A program made the translations under genes and the position numbers. Shown here in pieces: positions 1 to 6,394 of a DNA stretch of 10,836 nucleotides (its first letter is position 1; every line of letters starts with the position of its first letter). The notes beneath the pieces are model-generated. The model worked only from the letters and a program-made list of their open reading frames with translations. It made no database searches and had not been told where the DNA came from. This stretch comes from Flavobacteriales bacterium (lineage in GTDB: Bacteria; Bacteroidota; Bacteroidia; NORP154), in assembly GCA_012965625.1 (NCBI GenBank), contig DTSC01000122.1:1-10836 (forward strand), given 5' to 3'.

Positions 1-441
1 TATGAAGGCAAGGCCATTGATATTGTAAACCGTTTTATGGAGGAATTTGAACGGCCTGGTAAAAAAGCAGGAAAGGGTTTTTACGAGCATCCAAAGGGCC
101 AAAAGAAATATATCTGGCCTGACCTTGTTAAACATTACCCTCCAAAAGAAGAACAGCCAGAGGTGGCAGAAGTAGAAAAACGCCTGCTTTACATACAGGC
201 AATTGAAGCGGCAAAGGCTTATGAGGAAAATATCGTAACAACACCTGAATCAGCAGACATTGGTTCTATTTTGGGTATTGGTTTTCCTCCTTTTACCGGG
301 GGCATTATGTCATTCCTGGATGGCATTGGCATAGATCATTTCGTAAAGGAATGTGAGGAATTGGCTGAAAAACATGGACCGAGGTTCCAACCTCCTGCTT
401 TGCTTAAGACCATGGCAGCTGAGGGAAAAAGTTTTTATTGA
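1..441 (+). CDS. 3-hydroxyacyl-CoA dehydrogenase / multifunctional fatty-acid oxidation protein, C-terminal part (partial)
   Basis: The reading frame is open from base 1, so the gene starts before the window; 146 C-terminal residues are visible. They match the end of FadJ/FadB-type proteins, which combine enoyl-CoA hydratase and NAD-dependent 3-hydroxyacyl-CoA dehydrogenase in beta-oxidation. Visible landmarks are the RPGKKAGKGFYEHP segment at the start of the second 3HCDH C-terminal domain, the LGIGFPPFTGG motif near residue 92 of this fragment, and the C-terminal end (HGPRFQPPALLKTMAAEGKSFY-like), which closely follows the E. coli FadJ ending 'YGPRF...GESFW'. The upstream hydratase and Rossmann domains cannot be seen, so a stand-alone dehydrogenase is not excluded. 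The next gene, a racemase-like protein, follows on the same strand with 29 bases between stop and its likely ATG, suggesting one fatty-acid catabolic operon. Confidence 0.88.
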   Translation, partial: YEGKAIDIVNRFMEEFERPGKKAGKGFYEHPKGQKKYIWPDLVKHYPPKEEQPEVAEVEKRLLYIQAIEAAKAYEENIVTTPESADIGSILGIGFPPFTGGIMSFLDGIGIDHFVKECEELAEKHGPRFQPPALLKTMAAEGKSFY

Positions 442-470
442 TCGTTAAATTAATAAGTCAAATTAGATAT

Positions 471-1613
471 ATGTCCAACCTGCCCTTAGCTGGAATTACC
501 GTGCTGGACCTTTCACGCCTGCTGCCGGGCCCCATGTGTACGCTGCATTTGGCAGACCTGGGTGCTGATGTGATCAAGATTGAGGATCCTCTCTCAGGAG
601 ATTATGCCAGAACAGTTCCTCCCATTCAAAAGAAGACCTCTAAATTCTTCTTGTCTATTAACAGAAATAAGCGGTCTGTTGCTCTTGACCTTAGAAAAGA
701 AGAGAGTAAAGAGATATTCCTGAAATTGGCAGCCTCTGCAGATGTGGTGGTAGAGAGCTTTCGTCCTGGTGTGCTGGAGAAAAATGGGGTAGGGTATGAG
801 CAGGTTAAAAAGGCCAACCCCTCCATTATCTATTGCTCCATAACTGGATATGGGCAGACTGGCCCTTACAGGGATCGTGCCGGTCATGATCTTAACTTTT
901 CAGGATATACCGGTGCCATTAAACAAGCTCCGGGTTCGTCTGGATCTCCGGCAATACCCAATTTTCAATTGGGGGATATTGTAGGGGGCACATTCAGTGC
1001 AACCATGTCTATCCTGGCTGCATTGGTTCAACAGAAGCTGCAGGGAGTAGGACAGTATTTGGATGTATCCATAATGGACGGCCTGCTGGCCCACAATGTG
1101 GTGGCGGCTGCCAATGTAGACAGCAAAGCTCTGCTTGGACATGACACCTCAGACATGCTTAATGGTATGCTGCACTGCTATAACATCTATCCCACCAAAG
1201 ATGATAGGTTCATGGTATTGGCAGCCCTGGAGTACAAGTTCTGGGATCGCTTTTGTACTGCTATTGAAAGAGATGACCTTAGAGAAAAACACATGGTATC
1301 TGGAGATGAGGGTGAAGCTGTGTTTTCTGCCCTTGAAGCCTTGTTTGGATCTAAAACTCAAGTGGAGTGGGTCGATCACTTTAATGGGGTTGATTGCTGT
1401 GTTAGCCCGGTTCTTACCATACAGGAGGCCATGAACAACGAGCAAACCCTTGCCAGGAACATGGTTTGTAAAACTACAGATCCAATTGAGGGAGAGGTAG
1501 CCCAGTTTTCGCTACCTGTTAAATTCAGCGCATTTGATTTTGAGGTCTATCGCAATGCCCCGCAGCTGGGCGAGCATACAGAAGAGGTGTTCAGAGAGTT
1601 TGGCATAAGTTGA
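471..1613 (+). CDS. Family III CoA-transferase fold protein, probable alpha-methylacyl-CoA racemase
   Basis: A 380-residue CaiB/BaiF (family III) protein. The start at ATG 471 gives the usual family opening (PLAGITVLDLSRLLPGPMCT, then LADLGADVIKIED); a longer frame from a TTG at 438 adds an atypical 11-residue leader and overlaps the upstream stop. The racemase assignment rests on three residues: His139 in AGHDLNF, Asp169 in QLGDIVGG and Glu254 in AALEYKF. Their spacing (30 and 85 residues) equals that of the His126/Asp156/Glu241 catalytic set of the Mycobacterium tuberculosis alpha-methylacyl-CoA racemase as I recall it. True CoA-transferases of this family instead use a catalytic Asp acyl carrier. 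The enzyme would epimerise 2-methylacyl-CoA so that branched chains can enter beta-oxidation, which fits the FadJ-like gene just upstream. A CoA-transferase role (for example on a dicarboxylate) remains possible. Confidence 0.87.
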   Translation: MSNLPLAGITVLDLSRLLPGPMCTLHLADLGADVIKIEDPLSGDYARTVPPIQKKTSKFFLSINRNKRSVALDLRKEESKEIFLKLAASADVVVESFRPGVLEKNGVGYEQVKKANPSIIYCSITGYGQTGPYRDRAGHDLNFSGYTGAIKQAPGSSGSPAIPNFQLGDIVGGTFSATMSILAALVQQKLQGVGQYLDVSIMDGLLAHNVVAAANVDSKALLGHDTSDMLNGMLHCYNIYPTKDDRFMVLAALEYKFWDRFCTAIERDDLREKHMVSGDEGEAVFSALEALFGSKTQVEWVDHFNGVDCCVSPVLTIQEAMNNEQTLARNMVCKTTDPIEGEVAQFSLPVKFSAFDFEVYRNAPQLGEHTEEVFREFGIS

Positions 1614-1639
1614 TCAAAGGAATAAGCTTATATTTGACT

Positions 1640-3946
1640 ATGCTACGCCTCACCCTCATAACCTCCCTCTGCCTTTGGCTCTCCATGGCCTCGGCCGTAA
1701 ACCTCGACTCCCTCCGGGGAGTGTGGAACGACAAAACTCAACCCGACACCAACCGATTGAAAGCCATGCATAAAATAGCTAAGGATTATTTGTATTCTCA
1801 ACCTGACAGCGCTTTTCATTTTGCACAGTTGCAGCATGAATTAGCAGTAACATTAGGCGATATGTATTGGATGGCAGATGCACTAAATACACAAGGATCT
1901 TCTTTTTTCATTAGGGGAAATCATATTCAGGCTTTAGATTATTACAACAAAAGTTTAAAGAGCAGAGAACAAATAGGCGATAAAAAGGGAATAGCGCGGA
2001 CTCATGGGAACATTGGGCTTATTTACTGGAGACAAGGCAATTTAGAAAAGGCCTTGCCGTATTATCTGAATAATTTACAGATCCAAAAAGAAATTGGTGA
2101 TAAAAAAGGCCTAGCAGGCTCTTACAACAACATAGGGGCTATTTACAGTAGCCAAGGCAATAATGAGCAGGCAATAATGTATTTTAAAAAAAGCTTAAAG
2201 ATCAATAAAGAAATAAGTGATAAAAGAGGAATTGGACTTGCCTATGGCAACATAGGGCTTATTTACCAGACACAAGGCAATTATGAACAGGCATTAATAT
2301 ATTATCAAAAAGAGCTAAAGATCAATAAGGCAATAAGTGATAAAATAGGAATTGGACTTGCCTATACTAAAATTGGGGGTACTTTCAACAGCCTAGGCAA
2401 TTATGAGCAGGCCCTGGAGTATTATGATGAAAGTTTAAAGATCAATGAAGAAGTAGGCTATAAAAGTGGAATTGCTTTCTCTTCCTACAACATAGGGGCT
2501 ATTTACAGTAATCAAGGCAATTATGAAAAGGCCCTTGAGTATACCGATAAAAGCTTAAAGATCCACGAAGAATTAGGCGATAAAAATGGAATTGCTGGCT
2601 CTTACAACAGCATTGGGATGATGTACTACAATCAAGGCAATTATGAAAAGGCCCTTGAGTATAACGATAAAAGCTTAAAGATTTACGAAGAAACAGGCAA
2701 TAAAACTGGAATGGCTTCCTCTTACAGATACATTGGTGTTATTTACTACGAACAAGGTAATTTCTCCGAGACAATTACTTTAGCGAAAAAAGGATTGGCC
2801 CTAGCGCAGGAGGTGGGTGTGGTGGCCGAGATAAAATTAATCAGTGCATTGCTTTATAATGTTTACAAAGAAACCGGGTATCCTGCCAAGGCCCTTGAGA
2901 TGCACGAACTAGCCATTGAGATGCGTGACAGCCTAAACAGCGTAGAGAACAAGGAAGCAGCCATTAAGCTGGAGTACCAGCATAAGTACGAGAAAGAGCA
3001 GGCCCTGGCAGAAGCCAAGCACCAGGAGCAAATGACCCTCTCAGCAGAGAGGGAAAAGCGACAGCAGTTCATCGCCTGGTCTGCAGGAGGAGGCCTTGTA
3101 ATGGTATTGGCTTTTGCTTTTTTTATCTTAAACCGCTTGCAGGTTACCCGTAGGCAGAAAAAGGTGATAGAACAACAAAAAGAACTGGTAGAAGAGCAAA
3201 AGAAAAACATCACCGACAGCATACAATACGCAGAGAATATACAACGTGCTTTACTTCCCGATGCTCAAGAGCTATCGCTCATTCCAGATGGTTTTGTCCT
3301 TTTTCAGCCCAAGGACATTGTTAGTGGAGACTTTTACTGGATGCAGCATCACAATGACAGAGTGTATCTTGCTGCCTGCGACTGTACGGGCCACGGCGTG
3401 CCTGGAGCTTTTATGAGCATGATAGGTTCGTCACTTTTGGATGAGGCTGTGGTTGAGAAAGGCATCACTAAACCCAACGAGATATTCTTTGAGGTAAGGA
3501 AAGGATTTATCAATGCCTTAAAACAAACGGGAGAAACCCAGAAAGACGGCATGGACGCAGTCCTCATCGCCTGGGACAAGAAATACACCCTGCAGCTGGC
3601 CGCTGCCTATAGCCCTGTGATCATAATTAGAAAAGGAGAAATACAGGAGCTCAAGCCAGACAGGCAGCCTGTGGGTTTTCATACAGGAGCACAAAAACCC
3701 TTTACCCACCACGAGATGAAACTTGAAAAAGGAGATACGGTCTATATCTTCTCTGATGGCTACCCTGACCAGTTCGGCGGGCCAAAGGACAAGAAATTCA
3801 TGATGAAGAACTTTAAGAATCTCTTGCTATCCATACAAGACAAAACCATGAACGAGCAGAAAACCATCTTAGAAATCACCCTGGCCGAGTGGAAAGGAGA
3901 CACCGAGCAGGTGGATGATATCCTTGTTATGGGGGTGAGGTTTTAG
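1640..3946 (+). CDS. Exported TPR-repeat sensor with transmembrane helix and cytoplasmic SpoIIE (PP2C) phosphatase
   Basis: A 768-residue protein. From ATG 1640, residues 1-19 form a signal peptide (MLRLTLITSLCLWLSMASA). About ten 40-residue TPR units follow (roughly residues 35-434), with consensus GNYEKALEYYDKSLKI and a GIA..YNNIG.IY helix. Residues 435-476 are a charged coiled coil, residues 477-497 a transmembrane helix followed by basic residues (RRQKK), and residues 500-540 a second coiled coil ending in TDSIQYAENIQRALLPD. The SpoIIE domain fills residues 545-768: metal-binding GD 563-564, DCTGHG from Asp581, FSDG with Asp706, and DD 759-760. All PP2C metal ligands I look for are present, so it should be an active Ser/Thr phosphatase. 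Such domains normally dephosphorylate anti-sigma-factor antagonists; no such partner gene is adjacent. The predicted layout is periplasmic TPR, cytoplasmic phosphatase. The ATG lies 26 bases after the racemase stop. Confidence 0.9.
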   Translation: MLRLTLITSLCLWLSMASAVNLDSLRGVWNDKTQPDTNRLKAMHKIAKDYLYSQPDSAFHFAQLQHELAVTLGDMYWMADALNTQGSSFFIRGNHIQALDYYNKSLKSREQIGDKKGIARTHGNIGLIYWRQGNLEKALPYYLNNLQIQKEIGDKKGLAGSYNNIGAIYSSQGNNEQAIMYFKKSLKINKEISDKRGIGLAYGNIGLIYQTQGNYEQALIYYQKELKINKAISDKIGIGLAYTKIGGTFNSLGNYEQALEYYDESLKINEEVGYKSGIAFSSYNIGAIYSNQGNYEKALEYTDKSLKIHEELGDKNGIAGSYNSIGMMYYNQGNYEKALEYNDKSLKIYEETGNKTGMASSYRYIGVIYYEQGNFSETITLAKKGLALAQEVGVVAEIKLISALLYNVYKETGYPAKALEMHELAIEMRDSLNSVENKEAAIKLEYQHKYEKEQALAEAKHQEQMTLSAEREKRQQFIAWSAGGGLVMVLAFAFFILNRLQVTRRQKKVIEQQKELVEEQKKNITDSIQYAENIQRALLPDAQELSLIPDGFVLFQPKDIVSGDFYWMQHHNDRVYLAACDCTGHGVPGAFMSMIGSSLLDEAVVEKGITKPNEIFFEVRKGFINALKQTGETQKDGMDAVLIAWDKKYTLQLAAAYSPVIIIRKGEIQELKPDRQPVGFHTGAQKPFTHHEMKLEKGDTVYIFSDGYPDQFGGPKDKKFMMKNFKNLLLSIQDKTMNEQKTILEITLAEWKGDTEQVDDILVMGVRF
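1741..2940 (+). repeat. Tandem array of about ten 120-bp TPR-coding units
   Basis: The TPR region is built of units of exactly 120 bp (40 codons) with no phase slip. The block ending in GGCAA or GGTAA recurs at 2040, 2160, 2280, 2400, 2520, 2640 and 2760, and a (G/A)G(C/T)(G/A/T)A-TAAAA block recurs at 1980, 2100, 2220 and so on. Units at 2521-2640 and 2641-2760 agree at about 99 of 120 positions by hand comparison, with the first 40 bases differing once. The core units are 1861-2820; the first (1741-1860) and last (2821-2940) are in phase but much diverged. The nucleotide-level likeness of neighbours suggests growth by recent duplication or gene conversion within the gene. Confidence 0.85.
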
Positions 3947-3968
3947 ATTGGGCAATTAGCCGAGCAGC

Positions 3969-4541
3969 TTAAAGCCGAACCTGTGTTGAAGTGCCAGATG
4001 ATATCTTGAAAGATTTTTCCTGGGTATAGATAGATTCTCTCGAAGACTTAGGCTTAAAGATTAAACGATATCTTCCTGGTTGCATAACCAATGTCTCCCT
4101 TGTTGAGAGGGGATCAATAGTGTATATCAATTCAAGCTTATTGTTTTTTTCAAGAAAAATATCTCCGTGACCTTTGGATGCCAGCAGTATTGAAGCGATA
4201 CCGGGCTGAGGAATCTCTACTGTATTGGTGTGACTTTGTTTAATGTCAACGCTAAAATTTAACCTTGGTAACGAAAGTACCTCTAAGTCATATTTACCAA
4301 CCAGGTATTTAATTGAGGTGTTAAAGTCCTGAACATTTAGCGTATTCATTTTGCCATGCTGCCTGACAATACACTGCAAAGATTTATAGTCACTTCTTCC
4401 CTGTATTTTCAAAGAGAGCTGGCCCTGAGGTGCATCTGCTGCAATAATATTATGTACTCCAGGGATAAGTTTTATACTGTCAACCTCAACAGCTGGTATC
4501 GTATGCACTGTCATTTGATAAGCACCCAATGGATCAATCAC
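3969..4541 (-). CDS. C-terminal part of the split VWA protein (frame-disrupted; beta-rich repeat region)
   Basis: This frame encodes about 190 residues with no catalytic motif. It is read from a GTG at 4541-4539 whose G is shared with the TAG stop of the upstream VWA frame (TAGTG), so translational coupling is formally possible. However, reading this frame further upstream, past the GTG, gives YNYIHTINHRGNPDTIVIDPL, which is the continuous interior sequence I associate with full-length Bacteroidota VWA proteins of roughly 450-460 residues. It is therefore best seen as the second half of the neighbouring gene after a frameshift. Landmarks are VHTIPAVEVDSIKL, DAPQGQLSLKI, LVGKYDLEVLSLPRL, a TVEIPQPGIA segment and LQPGRYRL-like QPGRYRLIF near the end, all consistent with repeated short beta-sandwich segments in an exported protein. 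Function is unknown. It ends 22 bases from the convergent TPR-SpoIIE stop, with no clear terminator between. Confidence 0.7.
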   Translation of the reverse strand: MIDPLGAYQMTVHTIPAVEVDSIKLIPGVHNIIAADAPQGQLSLKIQGRSDYKSLQCIVRQHGKMNTLNVQDFNTSIKYLVGKYDLEVLSLPRLNFSVDIKQSHTNTVEIPQPGIASILLASKGHGDIFLEKNNKLELIYTIDPLSTRETLVMQPGRYRLIFKPKSSRESIYTQEKSFKISSGTSTQVRL

Positions 4542-5311
4542 TATTGTATCAGGGTTTCCCCGGTGGTTGATTGTGTGGATATAGTTGTAGTAGGTTGTCC
4601 GTATTGATCAAGCAGATTGACTTGAACACTAGTAGAGTTTAAAACCTGGGAGATTACAATATTGAGGACATTTTTGAATACCTTCTCATTGGTTGCATCA
4701 TAAAAATTGCCGACACACTCAAACTGCTTCATTATATCCTCATCAAGGCCCATTCCGATTACAAAAGGTTTTAAAATAATCCCCTTCTTTTGCAGGGCCC
4801 ATGATACGGCACATGGATCCCCATCACATTCTTCAATGCCATCTGTGATCAGGATTATGATATTGCGACAATTATCACAAGGTGGGAAGTCATTGGCTGA
4901 TTGTCCTAAAGAATAGGCAATTGGTGTAGTGCCTTTTGGCTGTATTGCATTTAAGCTTTTTTTGATTTTTGCAATATTGTTCTTTCCAAAGGGAACTTCA
5001 AGCTTACTGTCTTCACAATTCCTTTTTTCCCTGGAAATAACTGGATATTGATGTCCATAAGCACGAAAGGCAAGTTGGATATCATCACGATAAGAAATAC
5101 TATCTATTAATTCACCCAGCAACTTCTGGGCTATCTTTATTTTCATGCCGGTTTTCCAACGGCCATACATACTTTGTGAGCCATCAAAAACAAACAAAAT
5201 TCTCGTTAATGGCGTTTCTTGCCTCTGGTTTTGAGAAAGGCAAACAGAACAATTGAAAATAAATAATAACATAAAGCAAAAAACCCCGATTACTCGGGAA
5301 TTCCTTTGCAT
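4541..5311 (-). CDS. Exported von Willebrand factor A (VWA) domain protein, N-terminal part, frame-disrupted
   Basis: From ATG 5311 the product is 256 residues. Residues 1-26 form a signal peptide (MQRNSRVIGVFCFMLLFIFN then CSVCLSQ). An upstream in-frame ATG at 5338 is possible but lengthens the n-region; the frame opens as far up as 5404, inside the transketolase gene. A VWA domain follows, with an intact metal-ion-dependent adhesion site: DGSQS at 43-47, Thr128/Thr129 in PKGTTPIAYSL, and Asp157 in ITDGIEEC. Cysteines at 99, 145, 148, 162 and 167 could pair as disulfides in the periplasm. The frame ends soon after QVNLLDQYGQPT with 14 out-of-frame-looking residues and a TAG at 4543-4541, whereas homologues I recognise continue into the next frame. 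The protein is probably an envelope or secreted binding protein of unknown ligand. It lies 52 bases downstream of tktN on the same strand. Confidence 0.78.
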   Translation of the reverse strand: MQRNSRVIGVFCFMLLFIFNCSVCLSQNQRQETPLTRILFVFDGSQSMYGRWKTGMKIKIAQKLLGELIDSISYRDDIQLAFRAYGHQYPVISREKRNCEDSKLEVPFGKNNIAKIKKSLNAIQPKGTTPIAYSLGQSANDFPPCDNCRNIIILITDGIEECDGDPCAVSWALQKKGIILKPFVIGMGLDEDIMKQFECVGNFYDATNEKVFKNVLNIVISQVLNSTSVQVNLLDQYGQPTTTISTQSTTGETLIQ

Positions 5312-5363
5312 AACACAATTATTAATTCTTAGGGCCATTACTTTATTATAGTTAAAACCAGCT

Positions 5364-6212
5364 TTAATAATCTCCCAGCGTCTCTTCCAATTGCGATAAG
5401 GCACTTTTCAGCTGTTCATCATTAGGAGCTATACCATGCCAGGCATTGCTGCCCATCATAAAATCCACGCCAAATCCCATTTCCGTCTTCATAAGAATTA
5501 CAACAGGTCTTTGTTTTCCAGTTCTGTCTTTTGCCAGATTAATGGTATTAATGACTTCTTTCATATCATTTCCATGCTCCAATTCCAATACATCCCAACC
5601 AAAAGTGTGCCACTTACCAGCTAAATCACCCAAGGGGAGTATATCATCACAATCGCCGTCTATCTGGCGGCCATTATAATCAACGATGGCAATAAGGTTA
5701 TCTACTTTATGGCCTGCAGCAAACATTGCCGCTTCCCACACCTGGCCTTCCTGCAGCTCTCCATCACCATGAAGTACAAAGACCAGATGTTGGTCACCAT
5801 TGAGTTTCTTTCCAAGAGCAGTTCCATTAGCAACAGATAATCCTTGTCCCAACGAGCCAGATGCAATTCTAACTCCTGGGAGGCCTTCTTCTGTAGCAGG
5901 GTGTCCCTGAAGTCTTGAGTTTAACTTTCTGAATGTTCCAAGCTCCTTAACATCAAAATATCCTGATCTTGCTAAAACGCTATACCATACAGGGGATATA
6001 TGACCATTGGATAAAAAGAAAACATCCTGGCCATTTCCTCCTATGGTAAATTCTTTGGCATTGTGTCTTAATATATCAAAATACATCGCAACCATAAATT
6101 CCGTGCATCCCAATGAACCACCTGGGTGGCCTGATTTTACAGCATGTACCATTCTTATAATGTCTCTTCTCGTCTGAGAGCAAATAGTGTTTAAATGATC
6201 GATGTCTGTCAT
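5364..6212 (-). CDS. Transketolase, N-terminal (TPP pyrophosphate-binding) subunit
   Basis: A 282-residue protein from ATG 6212; an in-frame ATG at 6245 adds an 11-residue leader that does not look like the family. It is the N-terminal half of transketolase, which moves two-carbon ketol units between sugar phosphates in the pentose phosphate pathway, using thiamine diphosphate. The TPP signature runs from GDGELQEG (149-156) to DYN (178-180). His29 (SGHPGG), His71 (SNGHISP) and His104 (QGHPA) correspond to the active-site histidines His26, His66 and His100 of E. coli TktA. The protein stops where the pyrimidine-binding and C-terminal domains would begin, as in the two-gene transketolases common in Bacteroidota and archaea. 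The C-terminal subunit gene usually lies directly downstream; here the VWA gene is found instead, so the partner must be elsewhere. A TPP-enzyme half with another ketol donor is a minor alternative. Confidence 0.9.
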   Translation of the reverse strand: MTDIDHLNTICSQTRRDIIRMVHAVKSGHPGGSLGCTEFMVAMYFDILRHNAKEFTIGGNGQDVFFLSNGHISPVWYSVLARSGYFDVKELGTFRKLNSRLQGHPATEEGLPGVRIASGSLGQGLSVANGTALGKKLNGDQHLVFVLHGDGELQEGQVWEAAMFAAGHKVDNLIAIVDYNGRQIDGDCDDILPLGDLAGKWHTFGWDVLELEHGNDMKEVINTINLAKDRTGKQRPVVILMKTEMGFGVDFMMGSNAWHGIAPNDEQLKSALSQLEETLGDY

Positions 6213-6268
6213 AATCTTTCGAGTTTCTCCTATAACCTGAGGCATAATTACTGATTTTTTAGTTCGCT

Positions 6269-6276
6269 CAAATGTA
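6269..6276 (-). promoter_or_regulatory. Candidate -7 element for tktN
   Basis: On the minus strand this reads TACATTTG, matching the Bacteroidota sigma-ABfr -7 consensus TAnnTTTG. It would place the transcript start about 50 bases before the tktN ATG at 6212. No good TTTG -33 element is visible at the expected 19-21 base distance, so the support is one half-site only. Confidence 0.4.
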
Positions 6277-6303
6277 ATTACTAAATAATCTTTAACGTCC
6301 TAA

Positions 6304-6334
6304 TGTTGATAAGAATAAGCCCAATGTTGAAAAC
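6304..6334. repeat. Direct repeat TGTTGA(T/A)AA in the tktN/ychF divergent region
   Basis: TGTTGATAA at 6304-6312 and TGTTGAAAA at 6325-6333 lie 21 bp apart, that is two helical turns, in the 182-base gap between the divergent genes. The first is one base from the DnaA-box consensus TGTGGATAA. The second, extended to ATGTTGAAAACT (6324-6335), recurs base for base at 7527-7538 upstream of parE. They may be protein-binding sites; the role is inferred, not shown. Confidence 0.4.
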
Positions 6335-6366
6335 TTTTATACATTAATTTGGAAACATATTATTGG

Positions 6367-6374
6367 TACTTTTG
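6367..6374 (+). promoter_or_regulatory. Candidate -7 element for ychF
   Basis: TACTTTTG matches the Bacteroidota -7 consensus TAnnTTTG and sits 20 bases before the ychF ATG, implying a very short leader. A TTTG at 6348-6351 could act as the -33 element but the 15-base spacing is shorter than the usual 19-21. A purine-rich AAAAGGA at 6387-6393 just before the ATG is a possible, closely spaced ribosome binding site. Confidence 0.5.
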
Positions 6375-6394
6375 CAATTCTTAATTAAAAGGAT

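Noticed and set aside
438..470. TTG start at 438 for the racemase gene, overlapping the upstream stop as TTGA
   Set aside because: The family sequence begins at ATG 471; the extra 11 residues match nothing in the family. The same TTGA overlap occurs at 1610 and is a coincidence of stop context.
594..887. Open frames on the minus strand inside the racemase gene (also 900-1142 and 1149-1445)
   Set aside because: They lie fully within a well-supported gene, have low-complexity or unfamiliar products, and show no start signals; they are shadows.
1629..1636. TATATTTG, a TAnnTTTG match just before the TPR-SpoIIE start
   Set aside because: The nearest TTTG upstream (1599-1602) is 26 bases away, and the transcript would begin at the start codon. 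A chance match is more likely than a promoter.
1610..1639. TTG start at 1610 for the TPR-SpoIIE gene
   Set aside because: ATG 1640 gives a clean signal peptide; the extra ten residues would lengthen it without a better n-region.
2863..3222. 119-residue minus-strand frame rich in Ser, Cys and Phe opposite the coiled coil and transmembrane segment
   Set aside because: Its composition is what the antisense of a Lys/Glu-rich coiled coil gives. No family features are visible.
3947..3968. Possible terminator between the convergent TPR-SpoIIE and VWA genes
   Set aside because: Only a three-base GGC/GCC stem and no T-run is visible; I cannot support a terminator here.
4356..4607. Plus-strand 83-residue frame over the VWA split point
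   Set aside because: It is antisense to both VWA frames and has no recognisable features. The split is better explained by a frameshift.
5312..5404. Upstream extension of the VWA frame into the transketolase gene
   Set aside because: It would overlap the tktN 3' end and put 31 charged residues before the signal peptide.
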